Positions 9,549-20,103 of a stretch of 49,253 nt of DNA are shown one piece after another; position 1 is the first letter of the stretch; each line of letters opens with the position of its first letter. Both the position numbers and the translations under genes were made by a program. The notes beneath the pieces are model-generated. The model worked only from the letters and a program-made list of their open reading frames with translations. It was not told the origin of the DNA and did no database searches. Source of the stretch: Pseudomonadota bacterium (GTDB lineage: Bacteria; Pseudomonadota; Gammaproteobacteria; Burkholderiales; Burkholderiaceae_C); NCBI GenBank assembly GCA_021841865.1, contig JAKCDM010000012.1, positions 1 to 49,253 on the forward strand, written 5' to 3'.

Positions 9549-11036
9549 ATGTCGTCTGCTTCCTCTGCCCGGCCCCGGCCCGATGCGCCGACCGACTCCG
9601 GCACCCGGTCTCCACATCACGGCTGGGCTCTGGCCATGCTGTTGATCGGCGCCATCCTGCCGCCACTGGACTACTTCATCGTCAACCTTGCGCTGCCGGC
9701 GATTCGCGGTGGCCTGGGGGCGAGCGACGTCGAACTGCAGTTCGTCATCTCCGCCTATGCCTGTGCCAACGGCGTCGTGCTGATCACCGGCGGACGGCTG
9801 GGCGATCTGTACGGACGCAAGCGCCTGTTCCTGATCGCCATGGCCGGGTTCGTCGCCGCGTCGGCGCTTTGCGGGCTGGCACCGAGCGCCGGGGTGCTGA
9901 TCGGCGGTCGGGTCCTTCAGGGCGTGTTCGCCGCCACGCTCACGCCGCAGGTTCTGGCGATCATCCGCAGCGCATTCGCTCCGCACGAGCAGATGCGCAT
10001 CATGGGACTCTTCGGCTTCGTCTACGGATTGGCCGCCGTCATCGGGCAGCTCGGTGGCGGCGCGTTGATCAGCCTGCACCCGTTCGGTCTGGGCTGGCGC
10101 GCGATCTTTCTGGTCAACCTGCCGATCGGAGTGGTCGCGCTGGTCGGCAGCTGGCGTCACCTCCCCGAGAGCCGGCCGCCCACCGGGGCGGCGATCGACC
10201 TGCCGGGAACCGCTCTGCTGTCCGTCATCCTGCTGCTGCTGATCTACCCGCTCACGCGTGGCCGCGAGCTGGGGTGGCCATCGTGGACCTGGGCGAGCTT
10301 CGCGGCCGCTGCGCTGCTGCTTCCGCTGCTGGTCGCGGTCGAGCGACAGCGCCAGCAGCGCGGGCGCGAGCCGCTGCTCGACCTGCGCTTGTTCGCCAAC
10401 CCCGTGGTCGTGCTCGGTCTTCTGCTCGCCTTCCTGTTCTACTGGATGAGCGTGTTCTTCCTCGCGCTGGGGATCTACCTGCAAAACGGCCTGCAATGGA
10501 CACCACTGCACGCCGGCCTGGCGATCCTGCCGTTCGGCGTCGGATTCCTCGCCGCGCCTTTGCTGCTGCCGCGGTTGACTGCCACACTGGGAGCGCCTGC
10601 GACCCTGACGACGAGCTTTGCGCTGCTGGCGATCGGGCTGGCGCTGGCGGCGCAGCTGGCCGGTACGGCCACCCCGTCCCGGGGCTTCTACGTCGGCTTG
10701 TCGATTGCCGGCGCCGGGCAGGGACTGACCCTGCCGTCAGTGCTGCGCATCGTGCTTGCCGAAGTTCCGGCCCAGCGCGCCGGGTTGGCATCCGGCATGA
10801 TCACGGCCATGCTGCAGATCGGTTCTGCGGTGGGCGCGGCAGTGCTCGGAGGGGTGTATTTCTCCGCGCTGGGCCATCATCCGCTGGCCACCGATCACGC
10901 CTTCGCCTTCCGGCATGCGATGCATGCGCTGATCGCCGTGCTGGTCGCCTGTGGCCTGCTGTCGCCGCTGTTCGTGCCGCTGCACCGGCGGCAACAACGG
11001 CGGGCCGCGTTGCGCGCCTGCCGATCGGCCGTATAG
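9549..11036 (+). CDS. MFS transporter, DHA2/EmrB-QacA type
   Basis: LPPLDYFIVNLALPAIRGGLGAS, GGRLGDLYGRKRLFL; in-frame ATG at 9549 within ORF 7968..11036. Confidence 0.9.
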   Translation: MSSASSARPRPDAPTDSGTRSPHHGWALAMLLIGAILPPLDYFIVNLALPAIRGGLGASDVELQFVISAYACANGVVLITGGRLGDLYGRKRLFLIAMAGFVAASALCGLAPSAGVLIGGRVLQGVFAATLTPQVLAIIRSAFAPHEQMRIMGLFGFVYGLAAVIGQLGGGALISLHPFGLGWRAIFLVNLPIGVVALVGSWRHLPESRPPTGAAIDLPGTALLSVILLLLIYPLTRGRELGWPSWTWASFAAAALLLPLLVAVERQRQQRGREPLLDLRLFANPVVVLGLLLAFLFYWMSVFFLALGIYLQNGLQWTPLHAGLAILPFGVGFLAAPLLLPRLTATLGAPATLTTSFALLAIGLALAAQLAGTATPSRGFYVGLSIAGAGQGLTLPSVLRIVLAEVPAQRAGLASGMITAMLQIGSAVGAAVLGGVYFSALGHHPLATDHAFAFRHAMHALIAVLVACGLLSPLFVPLHRRQQRRAALRACRSAV

Positions 11037-11330
11037 GCCGAAGGGCCGGGGTGGCGTCGGCGAATTCGATCAGGGTATCGGCCGACCGGCTCAGGATACC
11101 GCGGACCTCCACCTACACCCTCTGTAGGTTCTCATCCGACCTGCGACATCGGCAGCAGGCAGATCAGCGGGTTGCGCATTTCGGATGAGAAGGCCCGCCG
11201 CGGAATTCTCATCTGAGCTGCAAAAATCCTATGCTCTCTTGCAGCGCCTGGATTCTTCCGGAGTTTTTCGCAGATCCCCGCCCGGCTCGCAACTCTCGTT
11301 GCGCCTCTTGCAAGCCCCACAGGTTGGCCG

Positions 11331-11789
11331 GCGAGGCTGCTGGTGCGCATCGTGCACGAGGTGCCGGAGGTGCGCTACTTCAAGATCGAGACGCCTCAGG
11401 CGGGGGCCAAGCTGTACGAGCTCGTGCGCCTGGGCGGCCGGCGGGTTCTCGGGCCAGGGGTGGCGAGGAGGCGATCACGTCGCTGGCCTACCTGAACGCC
11501 GGCTCGGCGGCGACGATGGCCGGCGGGGGCTACGTGGCGGGATCCGCGCCCTCGTCGACGCCTACTTCGCCGGGCGTCGCGAGCTGGCCGTCGAGGACTA
11601 CTGCCGCTGATCGACTAGGAAAACCGCCAGACCGGGCTGCTGGGGGCCAAGACCTTCATGGAGGAAGGGGGCATAGTCGGCTGCGAAGCCCCGCATCGCC
11701 CGTTGCGGCCGCTGCATGCGCACACCCGCGCCGGCCTGCTCGAGCTCGCGCGAAGCCTCTATCCGCTGGTGCTGCGCTTGGCGATCTGA
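11331..11789 (+). pseudogene. Decayed dihydrodipicolinate synthase (DapA)-family fragment
   Basis: Consecutive homologous segments in shifting frames: LLVRIVHEVPEVRYFKIETPQAGAKLYELVRLGG / GGEEAITSLAYLNAGSAATMAGGGY / GIRALVDAYFAGRRELAVEDY / PLID*ENRQTGLLGAKTFMEEGGIVGCEAPHRPLRPLHAHTRAGLLELARSLYPLVLR, with an in-frame TAG. Confidence 0.85.
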
Positions 11790-11858
11790 CGCTGACCTGC
11801 CCATGGACCGCAGCAGCCATCCCGATCGTATCGACGAACGGTAGCAGACCGGCGCGCG

Positions 11859-12539
11859 CTAGGCGCCCGCCGCCAGCACCTGCTCGAGCCCGCCCACCCA
11901 GCCGACAATGCCGCCTTGGGCGACGAGCATGCTCAGCGTGGCCTGCTTGAAGTCGGGGAAGTAGCTGGCGGTGGCCTCGTCGACCAGCAGGCATTCGTAG
12001 CCGCGGTCGTTGGCCTCGCGCATCGTGGTCTGCACGCATACCTCGGTGGTAACGCCCCCTAGGATCAGCTGCCGGATGCCCCGCGCGGCCAGGCGCTCGC
12101 CCAGCGCCGTGGCGTGGAACGCTCCCTTGCCCGGCTTGTCAATCTGCCACTCGCCAGCGAGCGGCGCCAGCGCATCGACGATCGCGTTGCCGGGCTCGCC
12201 GCGCACGAGGATGCGCCCCATCGGGCCGGCGTCGCCGATGCGCTGCCTCGGCGCGCCTCGCAGCCGCTTGGCCGGAGGGCAGTCCGACAGGTCGGGCGCA
12301 TGCGACTCGCGGGTGTGCACGACCAGCAGGCCCTGCGCGCGCGCCCAGCGCAGGAGGCGCGCCGCCGCCGGCACGGCCGGCGCCAGCAATGACACGTCGT
12401 TGCCCAGGCTCTCGCCGAAGCCGCCGGGCTCGATGAAATCGCGCTGCATGTCGATCAGCACCAGCGCGGCCTCGTCGGCGCGGCAGACGAACGGGCCGGG
12501 CCGCGCGGCGATGCGCAGCGTGCGCGCCGGCGCCGTCAC
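11859..12539 (-). CDS. Isochorismatase-family cysteine hydrolase (candidate triuret- or related ureide hydrolase)
   Basis: IDMQRDF (Asp), KPGKGAF (Lys), [24 protein letters not shown] (Cys); paralogous to neighbouring ORF. Confidence 0.85.
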   Translation of the reverse strand: MTAPARTLRIAARPGPFVCRADEAALVLIDMQRDFIEPGGFGESLGNDVSLLAPAVPAAARLLRWARAQGLLVVHTRESHAPDLSDCPPAKRLRGAPRQRIGDAGPMGRILVRGEPGNAIVDALAPLAGEWQIDKPGKGAFHATALGERLAARGIRQLILGGVTTEVCVQTTMREANDRGYECLLVDEATASYFPDFKQATLSMLVAQGGIVGWVGGLEQVLAAGA

Positions 12540-13258
12540 GCTGGCCTCTCCAGCGCCTGTAGCAACGCGTCGGACGACGCAACGGCGCCGAACACGCCAC
12601 CCTGCATGGTGATCATGTGCAGCGCCGCCGCGTGGTTAGCTGGGTCGGTGGCGCCGCAGCAGTCCGACAGCACCAGACACTCGAAGCCGCGGTCGTTGGC
12701 TTCGCGCAGCGTCGTGTGCACGCACACATCGGTGGTGATGCCGGTAAGCACGAGGTTGCGCATGCCCTGCTGGCGCAGGACCAACTCCAAGTCGGTAGCG
12801 CAGAACGCCCCCTTGCCCGGCTTGTCGATGATCACCTCGCCGGGCAGCGGCGCCAGCTCGGCAATGATCTCCCAGCCGGGTTCGCCGCGCACGAGGATGC
12901 GCCCGCACGGGCCGGGGTCGCCGATGCCGGCGCCGATTTGCCGGCTGCGCCAGCGCTTGTTGGCCGGCAGGTCCGACAGATCAGGTCGATGGCCCTCGCG
13001 TGTGTGGACGACCAGGCAGCCGGCGCGGCGCATCGCCTGCAGCACGCGGGCGATGGGCGCGATCGGCGCGCGGGTCAGCGACAGGTCGTAGCCCATGCGG
13101 TCGACGTAGCCACCGACGCCGCAGAAGTCGGTCTGCATGTCGATCACCAGCAACGCAGTGTTGCCCGGGCGAAGGTCGGCGTCGAAGGGCCAGCGGTAGG
13201 GGGCGGCGGCGACCTGGCCCTGCGGTGCGTCGTCGGCGCCCTGTGCCAGCGCGTTCAT
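12536..13258 (-). CDS. biuH: Isochorismatase-family cysteine hydrolase, biuret hydrolase-like
   Basis: [28 protein letters not shown]...[46 protein letters not shown]...[22 protein letters not shown] closely resembles recalled BiuH sequences. Confidence 0.8.
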   Translation of the reverse strand: MNALAQGADDAPQGQVAAAPYRWPFDADLRPGNTALLVIDMQTDFCGVGGYVDRMGYDLSLTRAPIAPIARVLQAMRRAGCLVVHTREGHRPDLSDLPANKRWRSRQIGAGIGDPGPCGRILVRGEPGWEIIAELAPLPGEVIIDKPGKGAFCATDLELVLRQQGMRNLVLTGITTDVCVHTTLREANDRGFECLVLSDCCGATDPANHAAALHMITMQGGVFGAVASSDALLQALERPA

Positions 13259-14325
13259 TTCAGGCTACCCACGACGCCCTGAACCAGGAAGTCCATCGCG
13301 TCGACGCGCGCGCGCGGCAGCACACTGCCCTGCGGCACCAGCAGCTTGCCGTCCTGCGCGCGGATCGGGCCGGCCCATACATTGAGCGTACCCTCCTCGA
13401 TCGCATGCTCCTTGTCCAGGATCAGCTTGCGGGTGGCCGCGTCGACCGATGGCCCGAACGGAGCCAGCTTGGCGGCGCCGCTTTTCAGGTTTCCGTACAC
13501 AGCGTGCGATTTCCAGGTGCCCGCCTCGACCTCCTTGACGGTCTGGGCCATGATCGGGCCCCAGTTCCAGTAGCCACCGGTCAGCCAGCCCTTGGGATCG
13601 AAGCGCATGTCGTCGAAGTGGTAGCCGATGACCTTCACGCCGCGCTTGCGGGCTGCCTCGATTACCGGGATCGGCGAGTCCACGTGCATGCCAATCACCG
13701 ACACGCCCTGGTCGACCAGCGTGTTGACCGCCGCCACGTCCTTCGACGGATCATTCCAGGCGCCGGTGTAGACGACGGTAACGGTTGCCTTCGGGTTGAC
13801 GCTGTGCGCGCCCAACTCGATCGCGTTGATGTCCTGCAGGATCTGCGGAATCGGGTGGGCGGCGACGAAACCGATCTTGCCGTCGGGCGCTGCCTTGCCT
13901 GCGGCGATGCCCGACAGGTACATGGCTTCGAACATGTCGGCGAAGTAGGTCCCCAGGTTGGGCGCAAGCTTCGCGCCGCCGCAATGCATGAAAGTGACCT
14001 TCGGATACTTCTGCGCCACCTTCAGTGCATAAGGCAGGTAGCCGTAGCTGGTGGCGAAGATAATCGTGTCGCCGGCGCCGATCATGCGCTCCATGGCCTG
14101 CGTGACCTGCGCGTTCTCGGGGATGTTCTCAAGGTAGTTGGTCCTCACGCCGGGCACGGCCTTTTGCAGATACAGGCGGCCGGCGTCCTGCGCCTCGTTG
14201 TAGCCGCCGTCGGTCTTCGCGCCGACGTAGAGGAAGCCAACGGACGGGGCAGCCTGCGCGGCTTCGACGCCGAGGCAGGCGAGCAGCGCGAGCGCGCCGA
14301 CGAGACTGGCAATGCGTGGTTTCAT
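13255..14325 (-). CDS. BMP/PnrA-family ABC transporter substrate-binding protein
   Basis: Signal peptide, [45 protein letters not shown]. Confidence 0.9.
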   Translation of the reverse strand: MKPRIASLVGALALLACLGVEAAQAAPSVGFLYVGAKTDGGYNEAQDAGRLYLQKAVPGVRTNYLENIPENAQVTQAMERMIGAGDTIIFATSYGYLPYALKVAQKYPKVTFMHCGGAKLAPNLGTYFADMFEAMYLSGIAAGKAAPDGKIGFVAAHPIPQILQDINAIELGAHSVNPKATVTVVYTGAWNDPSKDVAAVNTLVDQGVSVIGMHVDSPIPVIEAARKRGVKVIGYHFDDMRFDPKGWLTGGYWNWGPIMAQTVKEVEAGTWKSHAVYGNLKSGAAKLAPFGPSVDAATRKLILDKEHAIEEGTLNVWAGPIRAQDGKLLVPQGSVLPRARVDAMDFLVQGVVGSLK

Positions 14326-14368
14326 GAAACTCTCCGGATACGTCGGGTTGAGGAATGGTTGCAGGACA

Positions 14369-15283
14369 TCAGGACATGCCGCGAAACACCCCGGCCAGCT
14401 CCTGTGGCATCGACGTCGCGCGGCGGCTGGAGTGGTAGCTAAGCAGCAGCACCAGCAGCGGTACCAGGTAGGGCAGCGTGCCGAGCAGGTAGGGGGAAAG
14501 GTCCGAGCCGGTGGATTGCAGGCGCAAGGACACCGCCTCGGACAGGCCGTAGATCAGCGCAACCGGCAGCGACAGCCAGGGGTTCCAGCGCGCCACGATC
14601 ACCAGGCCCACGGCCAGCAGGCCGCGACCGGCGGTCATCTGCTCGACCCAGGTGCGCGTATAGTCCACCGACAGCGCGGCGCCGGCCAGCCCGGTGAAGC
14701 CGCCGCCCACCAGCACCGCCAGTGCACGCAGGCGCTGCGGGTGGCGGCCCAGCATGCGCAAAGCGTCGGCTGATTCGCCAGCGGCGCGCCAACGCAGCCC
14801 CCAGCGCGTGCGGTACAGGAACACGCCGCTGAGCACGACCAGCAGCAGCGCCAGGTACACGGTGGGCGTGAGCTGCGCCAGCGTACCGCCCAGCAGCGGC
14901 AGCCGTTCGAGCCAGCCGTGGCGTAGGCTTGGGAAGCCCTCGATCTGCTGCCCCACCAGCGAGGCGCCGTAGTACGACGACAGTCCGTTGCCCAGGAACA
15001 GCACGGCTAGCCCGCTGGCGATCTGGTTGACGCCCAGGCCCAGGCTGAGCACCGCGTGCACGCCGGACAGCGCCAGCCCGGCGGCGCTGCCCACCGCCAG
15101 TCCCAGCCAGGGGTTGCCGCTGGCGTGGGTGGCGGCGAAGCCCGCAGCGGCGCCGACTAGCATCTGTCCCTCCACACCAAGGTTGACCACTCCGGCGCGC
15201 TCGGTCAACGTCTCGCCGAGCATGGCTAGCAGCACCGGGGTGGCGGTTAGCAGGGCCACCGTGAACAGGCCGAGCACGTTCAT
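14369..15283 (-). CDS. BMP-type (nucleoside-like) ABC transporter permease
   Basis: TERAGVVNLGVEGQMLVGAAAGF; polytopic protein. Confidence 0.9.
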   Translation of the reverse strand: MNVLGLFTVALLTATPVLLAMLGETLTERAGVVNLGVEGQMLVGAAAGFAATHASGNPWLGLAVGSAAGLALSGVHAVLSLGLGVNQIASGLAVLFLGNGLSSYYGASLVGQQIEGFPSLRHGWLERLPLLGGTLAQLTPTVYLALLLVVLSGVFLYRTRWGLRWRAAGESADALRMLGRHPQRLRALAVLVGGGFTGLAGAALSVDYTRTWVEQMTAGRGLLAVGLVIVARWNPWLSLPVALIYGLSEAVSLRLQSTGSDLSPYLLGTLPYLVPLLVLLLSYHSSRRATSMPQELAGVFRGMS

Positions 15284-16335
15284 GCGCGCCCCCCTCCAAC
15301 GTGGCGCGCATGCAGCGCGCCCACCGCGAGCACACTGATAAACAGCATCGCCTGCAGTACCACGGTGTTGGCGAATGGCAGCTGGGCGAACAACTGCAGC
15401 GCGTCAGCAGCTGAGAGCAGCCCGCCCATGACCAGCGACAGCGGCACGATGCGCAGCAGGTTCTGCCCCGCCAGCCAAGCCACCAGGAAGCCGACGTAGC
15501 CATAGCCCGACGAGATGTCGGGTTGCAAGTGACTTTGCACATTGGCGGTCTGCACGTAGCCGGCCACGCCGGCCAACGCGCCGGCCAGCGCCATCACCGC
15601 CACCGCATAGCGTGAGTAGGACAAGCCGCTCATGCGTGCCACGCGCGGGTTGCTGCGCAGTAACGCCAGCGCGGTGCCCCAACGGCTGTACTCGACCAGG
15701 AGGTGCAGCAGCAGGGCCAGCAGCAGCGCCAACACGAGGGCCCAGTTGCTGCTCAGCGCGCCAGCGGTGAGTTGCGGAAAGCGCGACGCCGCGGGGAACG
15801 CCACGGTCGCCGGCCAGCCCAGGTTGCCGGCGTCCTTCCACGGGCCATACACCGCGTACTCGACGAGTTGGATGCCCAGGTAGTTCATCAGGATGGTGAC
15901 GATGGTCTCGTTGACCCCGAGCCGCGCGCGCAGCAGCCCCGGAAGCGCGCCCCACAGCGCGCCGCCGAGCACGCTCAGCGCCAGAGCCGCCGGCAGCAGC
16001 TCGAACGCCGGGGCGTCGAGCATGCGCAGCACCGCGGCGGTACCGGCCAGCGCACCGAAGTACAGTTGCCCCTCGGCGCCCACCGAGATCAGCCCCATTC
16101 GTGCGGGCAGCGCGGTGGCCATGGCACAGAACAGGATCGGGATGGTCTTGGCCAGCGTGGTGTTGACCGACAACGCGCTGCCAAAGGCGCCCTGCACGAT
16201 CTGCGCGAAGATTGTCAGGGGCGCATAGCCGTTCATGTAGAAGAACCCGGCGGCCAGCAGCGCGAACACCGCGACGCCGACGGCGGGCACGAACATGCGC
16301 GACGAAAGGCACGCGTACAGACGCTTCGCGGTCAT
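15280..16335 (-). CDS. BMP-type ABC transporter permease
   Basis: [38 protein letters not shown]; overlaps ATPase stop by 4 nt. Confidence 0.9.
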   Translation of the reverse strand: MTAKRLYACLSSRMFVPAVGVAVFALLAAGFFYMNGYAPLTIFAQIVQGAFGSALSVNTTLAKTIPILFCAMATALPARMGLISVGAEGQLYFGALAGTAAVLRMLDAPAFELLPAALALSVLGGALWGALPGLLRARLGVNETIVTILMNYLGIQLVEYAVYGPWKDAGNLGWPATVAFPAASRFPQLTAGALSSNWALVLALLLALLLHLLVEYSRWGTALALLRSNPRVARMSGLSYSRYAVAVMALAGALAGVAGYVQTANVQSHLQPDISSGYGYVGFLVAWLAGQNLLRIVPLSLVMGGLLSAADALQLFAQLPFANTVVLQAMLFISVLAVGALHARHVGGGRA

Positions 16336-17816
16336 GCGCTGCCTCCATGGGTCATCAGGTGCCCGAGATGCACGCGGTCGATTTGCTCGGCCGGCAGCAC
16401 CGCAACCAGGCGGCCGTCGTAGAGCACGCCGATGCGATGGGCGTAGCGGAGCAGGTCGTCGAGATCCTCGGAGATCCACAGAACCGCAGCACCCTCGGCG
16501 GCCTGCGCGAACAACGCTTCGTACACCGACTGCGTGGCCTGCAGGTCGAGCCCCATGGTCGGGTAGCAGGCGACGACGAAGCGGCGCGGCTGCGACAGCT
16601 CGCGCGCGATCACAAGCTTTTGCAGGTTACCGCCCGACAGACCAGCGCTGGCAAGCGCTGGGTCACGGGGGCGCACGTCGAAGCGCTCCATCAACTGCGC
16701 CGCGCGCACGTCGATCTCGTGCCAACGCGGAAACCACGGCAGCTCGCGCAACCGGCGCAGCGACAGGTTGAGCGCGTTGCTCATGTCGGCCGCCACCGCG
16801 TTGCGCAGCGGGTATTCGGGAATGCAGCCCTGGCGCGCATCGTGCGGGTGCGCCGTGTCGGCGCTGTGCAGCACTTCGCCGTCGAGCACCACCTCGCCGG
16901 CGTCGATCGGAGCCATGCCGGTGAGCGCGTCGGCCAGCAGGTCCTGGCCGTTGCCCGAGACGCCGGCGATGCCCAGCACCTCGCCGGCTGCGATATCGAA
17001 GTCGACATCCTGCAGACGCAGGGTCTCGCTGCTGGCGCGCAGTGCGCGTACCGCCACGCGTACCGGCTCGTCGCGCGGCGGAGCGATCTCGCGCACCGGG
17101 CGCAACCCGGCCTCGCCGACCATGCGCGCGACCAGTTCGGCGACGCTGACCTGGCGCGCGTCGCACTGGTCAACTAGGCGCCCGCCGCGCATCACCGCCA
17201 CGCGGTGCGCGCAGGCGCGCACGTCGTCGAGCTTGTGGGTGATGAACACCACGCTTCGCCCCGACGCCGCAAGCCGGCGCACGACCTCGTGCAAGCGCTG
17301 TGCTTCCGCCGGAGCGAGCACCGAGGTCGGCTCGTCCAGGATCACTAGGCGGGCGTCGAGGTTGAGCACCTTGACCAGTTCGACCTGCTGCTTCTGCCCG
17401 ACGGACAGCGAGTCCACGCGACGCCGGGGATCGATCCCGGGGGCGAACTCGGCGAGCAGGCGCGCTGCCGGCGCGGTGCTGTGCCGGCCGTGCCAGGCCG
17501 GTGCGCCGGGGTAGGCCAACAACAGGTTCTCCAACACGCTCAGCGCTGGCAGCAGGCTGAACTGCTGGAACACCATGCCGATGCCCAGGGCGATGGCGTC
17601 GCGGGGCGACGTGATCGCCACTTCGCGTCCGTCGACCATGATCTGGCCGGCGTCCGCTTGGTGGTAGCCGTAGAGCACCTTCATCAGCGTGCTCTTGCCC
17701 GCCCCGTTCTCGCCCAGCAGAGCCAGTACTTCGCCTTCGCCGATGTCCAGCCAGACGTCGTCGTTGGCACAGACCGGGCCGAAGCGTTTGCGGATACCGA
17801 GCAATCGGACTTGCAT
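16332..17816 (-). CDS. BMP-type ABC transporter ATP-binding protein (two ABC domains)
   Basis: [25 protein letters not shown]; second-half [16 protein letters not shown]. Confidence 0.95.
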   Translation of the reverse strand: MQVRLLGIRKRFGPVCANDDVWLDIGEGEVLALLGENGAGKSTLMKVLYGYHQADAGQIMVDGREVAITSPRDAIALGIGMVFQQFSLLPALSVLENLLLAYPGAPAWHGRHSTAPAARLLAEFAPGIDPRRRVDSLSVGQKQQVELVKVLNLDARLVILDEPTSVLAPAEAQRLHEVVRRLAASGRSVVFITHKLDDVRACAHRVAVMRGGRLVDQCDARQVSVAELVARMVGEAGLRPVREIAPPRDEPVRVAVRALRASSETLRLQDVDFDIAAGEVLGIAGVSGNGQDLLADALTGMAPIDAGEVVLDGEVLHSADTAHPHDARQGCIPEYPLRNAVAADMSNALNLSLRRLRELPWFPRWHEIDVRAAQLMERFDVRPRDPALASAGLSGGNLQKLVIARELSQPRRFVVACYPTMGLDLQATQSVYEALFAQAAEGAAVLWISEDLDDLLRYAHRIGVLYDGRLVAVLPAEQIDRVHLGHLMTHGGSA

Positions 17817-17839
17817 GGAAATTTACTTGGATGCGATCA

Positions 17840-17858
17840 TGCATACATGTTGTACGCA
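17840..17858. promoter_or_regulatory. Candidate regulator operator in divergent promoter region
   Basis: Imperfect inverted repeat TGCATACAtgtTGTACGCA. Confidence 0.45.
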
Positions 17859-18027
17859 TCGAATCCATGCAAGAGATGTGCCAGACACGGGCGCCAACGC
17901 GTCGATACACGACGTGCCAAGCGCGGGAGACTGCGCTAAAGCCTTGCGGGCGGACGCGACCTCCAAGGACGGCTCCCATTGGTAGCCTCTCCCGGCGCGG
18001 GTGCTGGCACGACCTTTGCATGAATCC

Positions 18028-18042
18028 TTGTATACATGTTGG
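18028..18042. promoter_or_regulatory. Candidate operator, second copy
   Basis: TTGTATACATGTTGG, containing palindrome TGTATACA and sharing ATACATGTTG with 17840-17858. Confidence 0.4.
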
Positions 18043-18173
18043 CGACCCCGAGGCCATGCGGAGCGTGCCGCGTGGGTTCGGGCCCGACAGCACCGCAACA
18101 GTGCGCGCAAGGGTCGCAGACGGTGCGCGGCGCACCAGGTCGCGGCGCTGGCGGCAGGACAGGAGACGAAGCG

Positions 18174-18380
18174 ATGGAGCAGCATGAAGCAGCCGCGGTG
18201 GCGGCAGTCCAGGCCGGCGTGGACGCACTAGGCCTGGCGCTCAACACGCAAGCTCTAGGCCGCGTGGCGCAGCAGTGGCAGCGCCTGCGGGCGGTGGTCG
18301 CTGAACTCGACGCTCAGGCGCTGGCGCTGCACGACCAGCCCGCGCCCACGTTCGTGCCCGGTGCACGCCCCGCGCCATGA
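18174..18380 (+). CDS. atzG: AtzG-like small subunit (DUF4089), 68 aa
   Basis: MEQHEAAAVAAVQAGVDALGLALNTQALGRVAQQWQRLRAVVAELDAQAL...; small ORF overlapping AtzE start by 4 nt. Confidence 0.8.
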   Translation: MEQHEAAAVAAVQAGVDALGLALNTQALGRVAQQWQRLRAVVAELDAQALALHDQPAPTFVPGARPAP

Positions 18381-19717
18381 ACGACAGTGCGGCGGGCATC
18401 GCCGACGCCGTGGCTGCGGGGCGCACCCGTGCGGCCGACGTGCTGGAGCAGGCGCTGCAGCGCATCGACGAACTCGACCCGCGCGTGCACGCCTTCACCG
18501 CGTTGACCGTGGCGAGGGCGCGGCGCAAGGCTGCGCGCATCGACGCCTGGCGCCGCGCCGGCAAGGCGCTGCCAGCCCTGGCCGGCGTGCCCTATGCGGT
18601 GAAGAACCTGTTCGACGTCGCCGGCGAGGTCACGCTGGCCGGCTCGCGCGTGCTGGCCAGCCAGCCCGCTGCGCGGCGCGATGCGTTGCTCGTGCAGCGC
18701 ATGGAACGCGCCGGCGCGGTGCTCGTGGGCATGCTTAACATGGACGAATTCGCCTACGGCTTCACTACCGAGAATAGCCACGTCGGCGCCACCCGCAACC
18801 CGCATGCACTGCACTGCAGCGCCGGTGGATCGTCCGGCGGAAGTGCCGCGGCGGTGGCCTGCGGCATGGTGCCGCTGAGTCTGGGCTCGGACACCAACGG
18901 ATCGATCCGCGTGCCCGCATCGGTATGCGGGATCTTCGGGCTCAAGCCGACCTTCGGCAGCCTGCCGCGCGCCGGTAGCTATCCCTTCGTCTACAGCCTC
19001 GATCACCTAGGTCCGTTCGCGCGCTGCGCCGACGACCTTGCGCGCTGCCACGCCGCTCTGCGCGGCGGCGCAGCCCAGGTGCCTTTTCCACCGCCGCAGC
19101 GCCTGCGCGTGGCGCTGCTGGGCGGATACTTCGAGCAACACGCAGGCGCGCAGGCGCGGCGCGCGGCGCGGGCTGCCGCGCAGGCGCTTGGTGCACAGGA
19201 GGAGGTCGAATTCGGCGCGGCCGCCGCGGCACGCGCCGCCGCCTTCGTGATCACCGCCAGCGAGGGCGCGCAACTGCACCTGCAGCACTTGCGCGACCAC
19301 TACGAGACGATGGAGCCGTTGTCACGCGACCGGCTGCTCGCCGGCGCGCTGCTGCCGGCGCATGCCTACATTCGCGCTCAGCGCGTTCGCGCGGTCGCGC
19401 GCGAGCAGGCGCGCCGACTGCTGCAACACTTCGACCTCCTGGTTGCGCCGGCCACGCCAGTTCCGGCGCAACCGCTGGGCAGCGAGACCTTCGAGATCGA
19501 TGGCCGGATGTTCGCCACGCGCCCGAGCATGGGGCTGTTGACCCAGCCGATCTCGTGCATTGGGCTGCCGGTGGTGGCCGCGCCGGTGCGAGGCGCGCCT
19601 GGCGAGCTGCCGCTGGGCGTGCAGCTTGTCGCCGCGCCTGGGCGCGAGCACGTGGCGCTGCACGCGGCACGCCTGCTCGAGCGCGCCGGCCTGAGCGCCG
19701 CACAGGTGCCGCGATGA
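18377..19717 (+). CDS. atzE: AtzE-like amidase (1-carboxybiuret hydrolase family)
   Basis: Amidase signature: AVKNLFDVAG, GGSSGGSAAAVACG, GSDTNGSIRVPASVCGIFGLKPTFG; AtzG/AtzH neighbours. Confidence 0.85.
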   Translation: MNDSAAGIADAVAAGRTRAADVLEQALQRIDELDPRVHAFTALTVARARRKAARIDAWRRAGKALPALAGVPYAVKNLFDVAGEVTLAGSRVLASQPAARRDALLVQRMERAGAVLVGMLNMDEFAYGFTTENSHVGATRNPHALHCSAGGSSGGSAAAVACGMVPLSLGSDTNGSIRVPASVCGIFGLKPTFGSLPRAGSYPFVYSLDHLGPFARCADDLARCHAALRGGAAQVPFPPPQRLRVALLGGYFEQHAGAQARRAARAAAQALGAQEEVEFGAAAAARAAAFVITASEGAQLHLQHLRDHYETMEPLSRDRLLAGALLPAHAYIRAQRVRAVAREQARRLLQHFDLLVAPATPVPAQPLGSETFEIDGRMFATRPSMGLLTQPISCIGLPVVAAPVRGAPGELPLGVQLVAAPGREHVALHAARLLERAGLSAAQVPR

Positions 19718-20103
19718 GCCCGTCACACGCCGTCGACCTGCCCGAGGTGCTCGACGAGGTGCGCGCCGCGTGCTCGCGCTACGAACGCGCATTGGTCGGC
19801 AACGACGTGGCCACACTGGACGAACTGTTCTGGCGCGACCCGCGTACCCTGCGCTACGGCACCGGCGAGAACCTGTACGGCCATGACGAGATCGCCGCGT
19901 TTCGCGCCGCGCGCAGTCCGAGCGGACTGGCTCGCAGCGTCCGGCGCTGCAGCCTGTGCAGCTTCGGGCGCGATTTCGCGGTGTGTAACATCGAGTTCGT
20001 GCGCGACGGTGACCCGCGCATCGGACGCCAGAGCCAGACGTGGGTGCGCTTCCCGCACGGCTGGCGGGTGGTCGCCGCGCATGTCAGCTGGATGCAACCG
20101 TGA
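19714..20103 (+). CDS. atzH: AtzH-like DUF3225 / SnoaL-fold protein
   Basis: YERALVGNDVATLDELFWRDPRTLRYGTGENLYGHDEIAAFRAARSP...SWMQP; 4-nt overlap with atzE. Confidence 0.85.
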   Translation: MSPSHAVDLPEVLDEVRAACSRYERALVGNDVATLDELFWRDPRTLRYGTGENLYGHDEIAAFRAARSPSGLARSVRRCSLCSFGRDFAVCNIEFVRDGDPRIGRQSQTWVRFPHGWRVVAAHVSWMQP

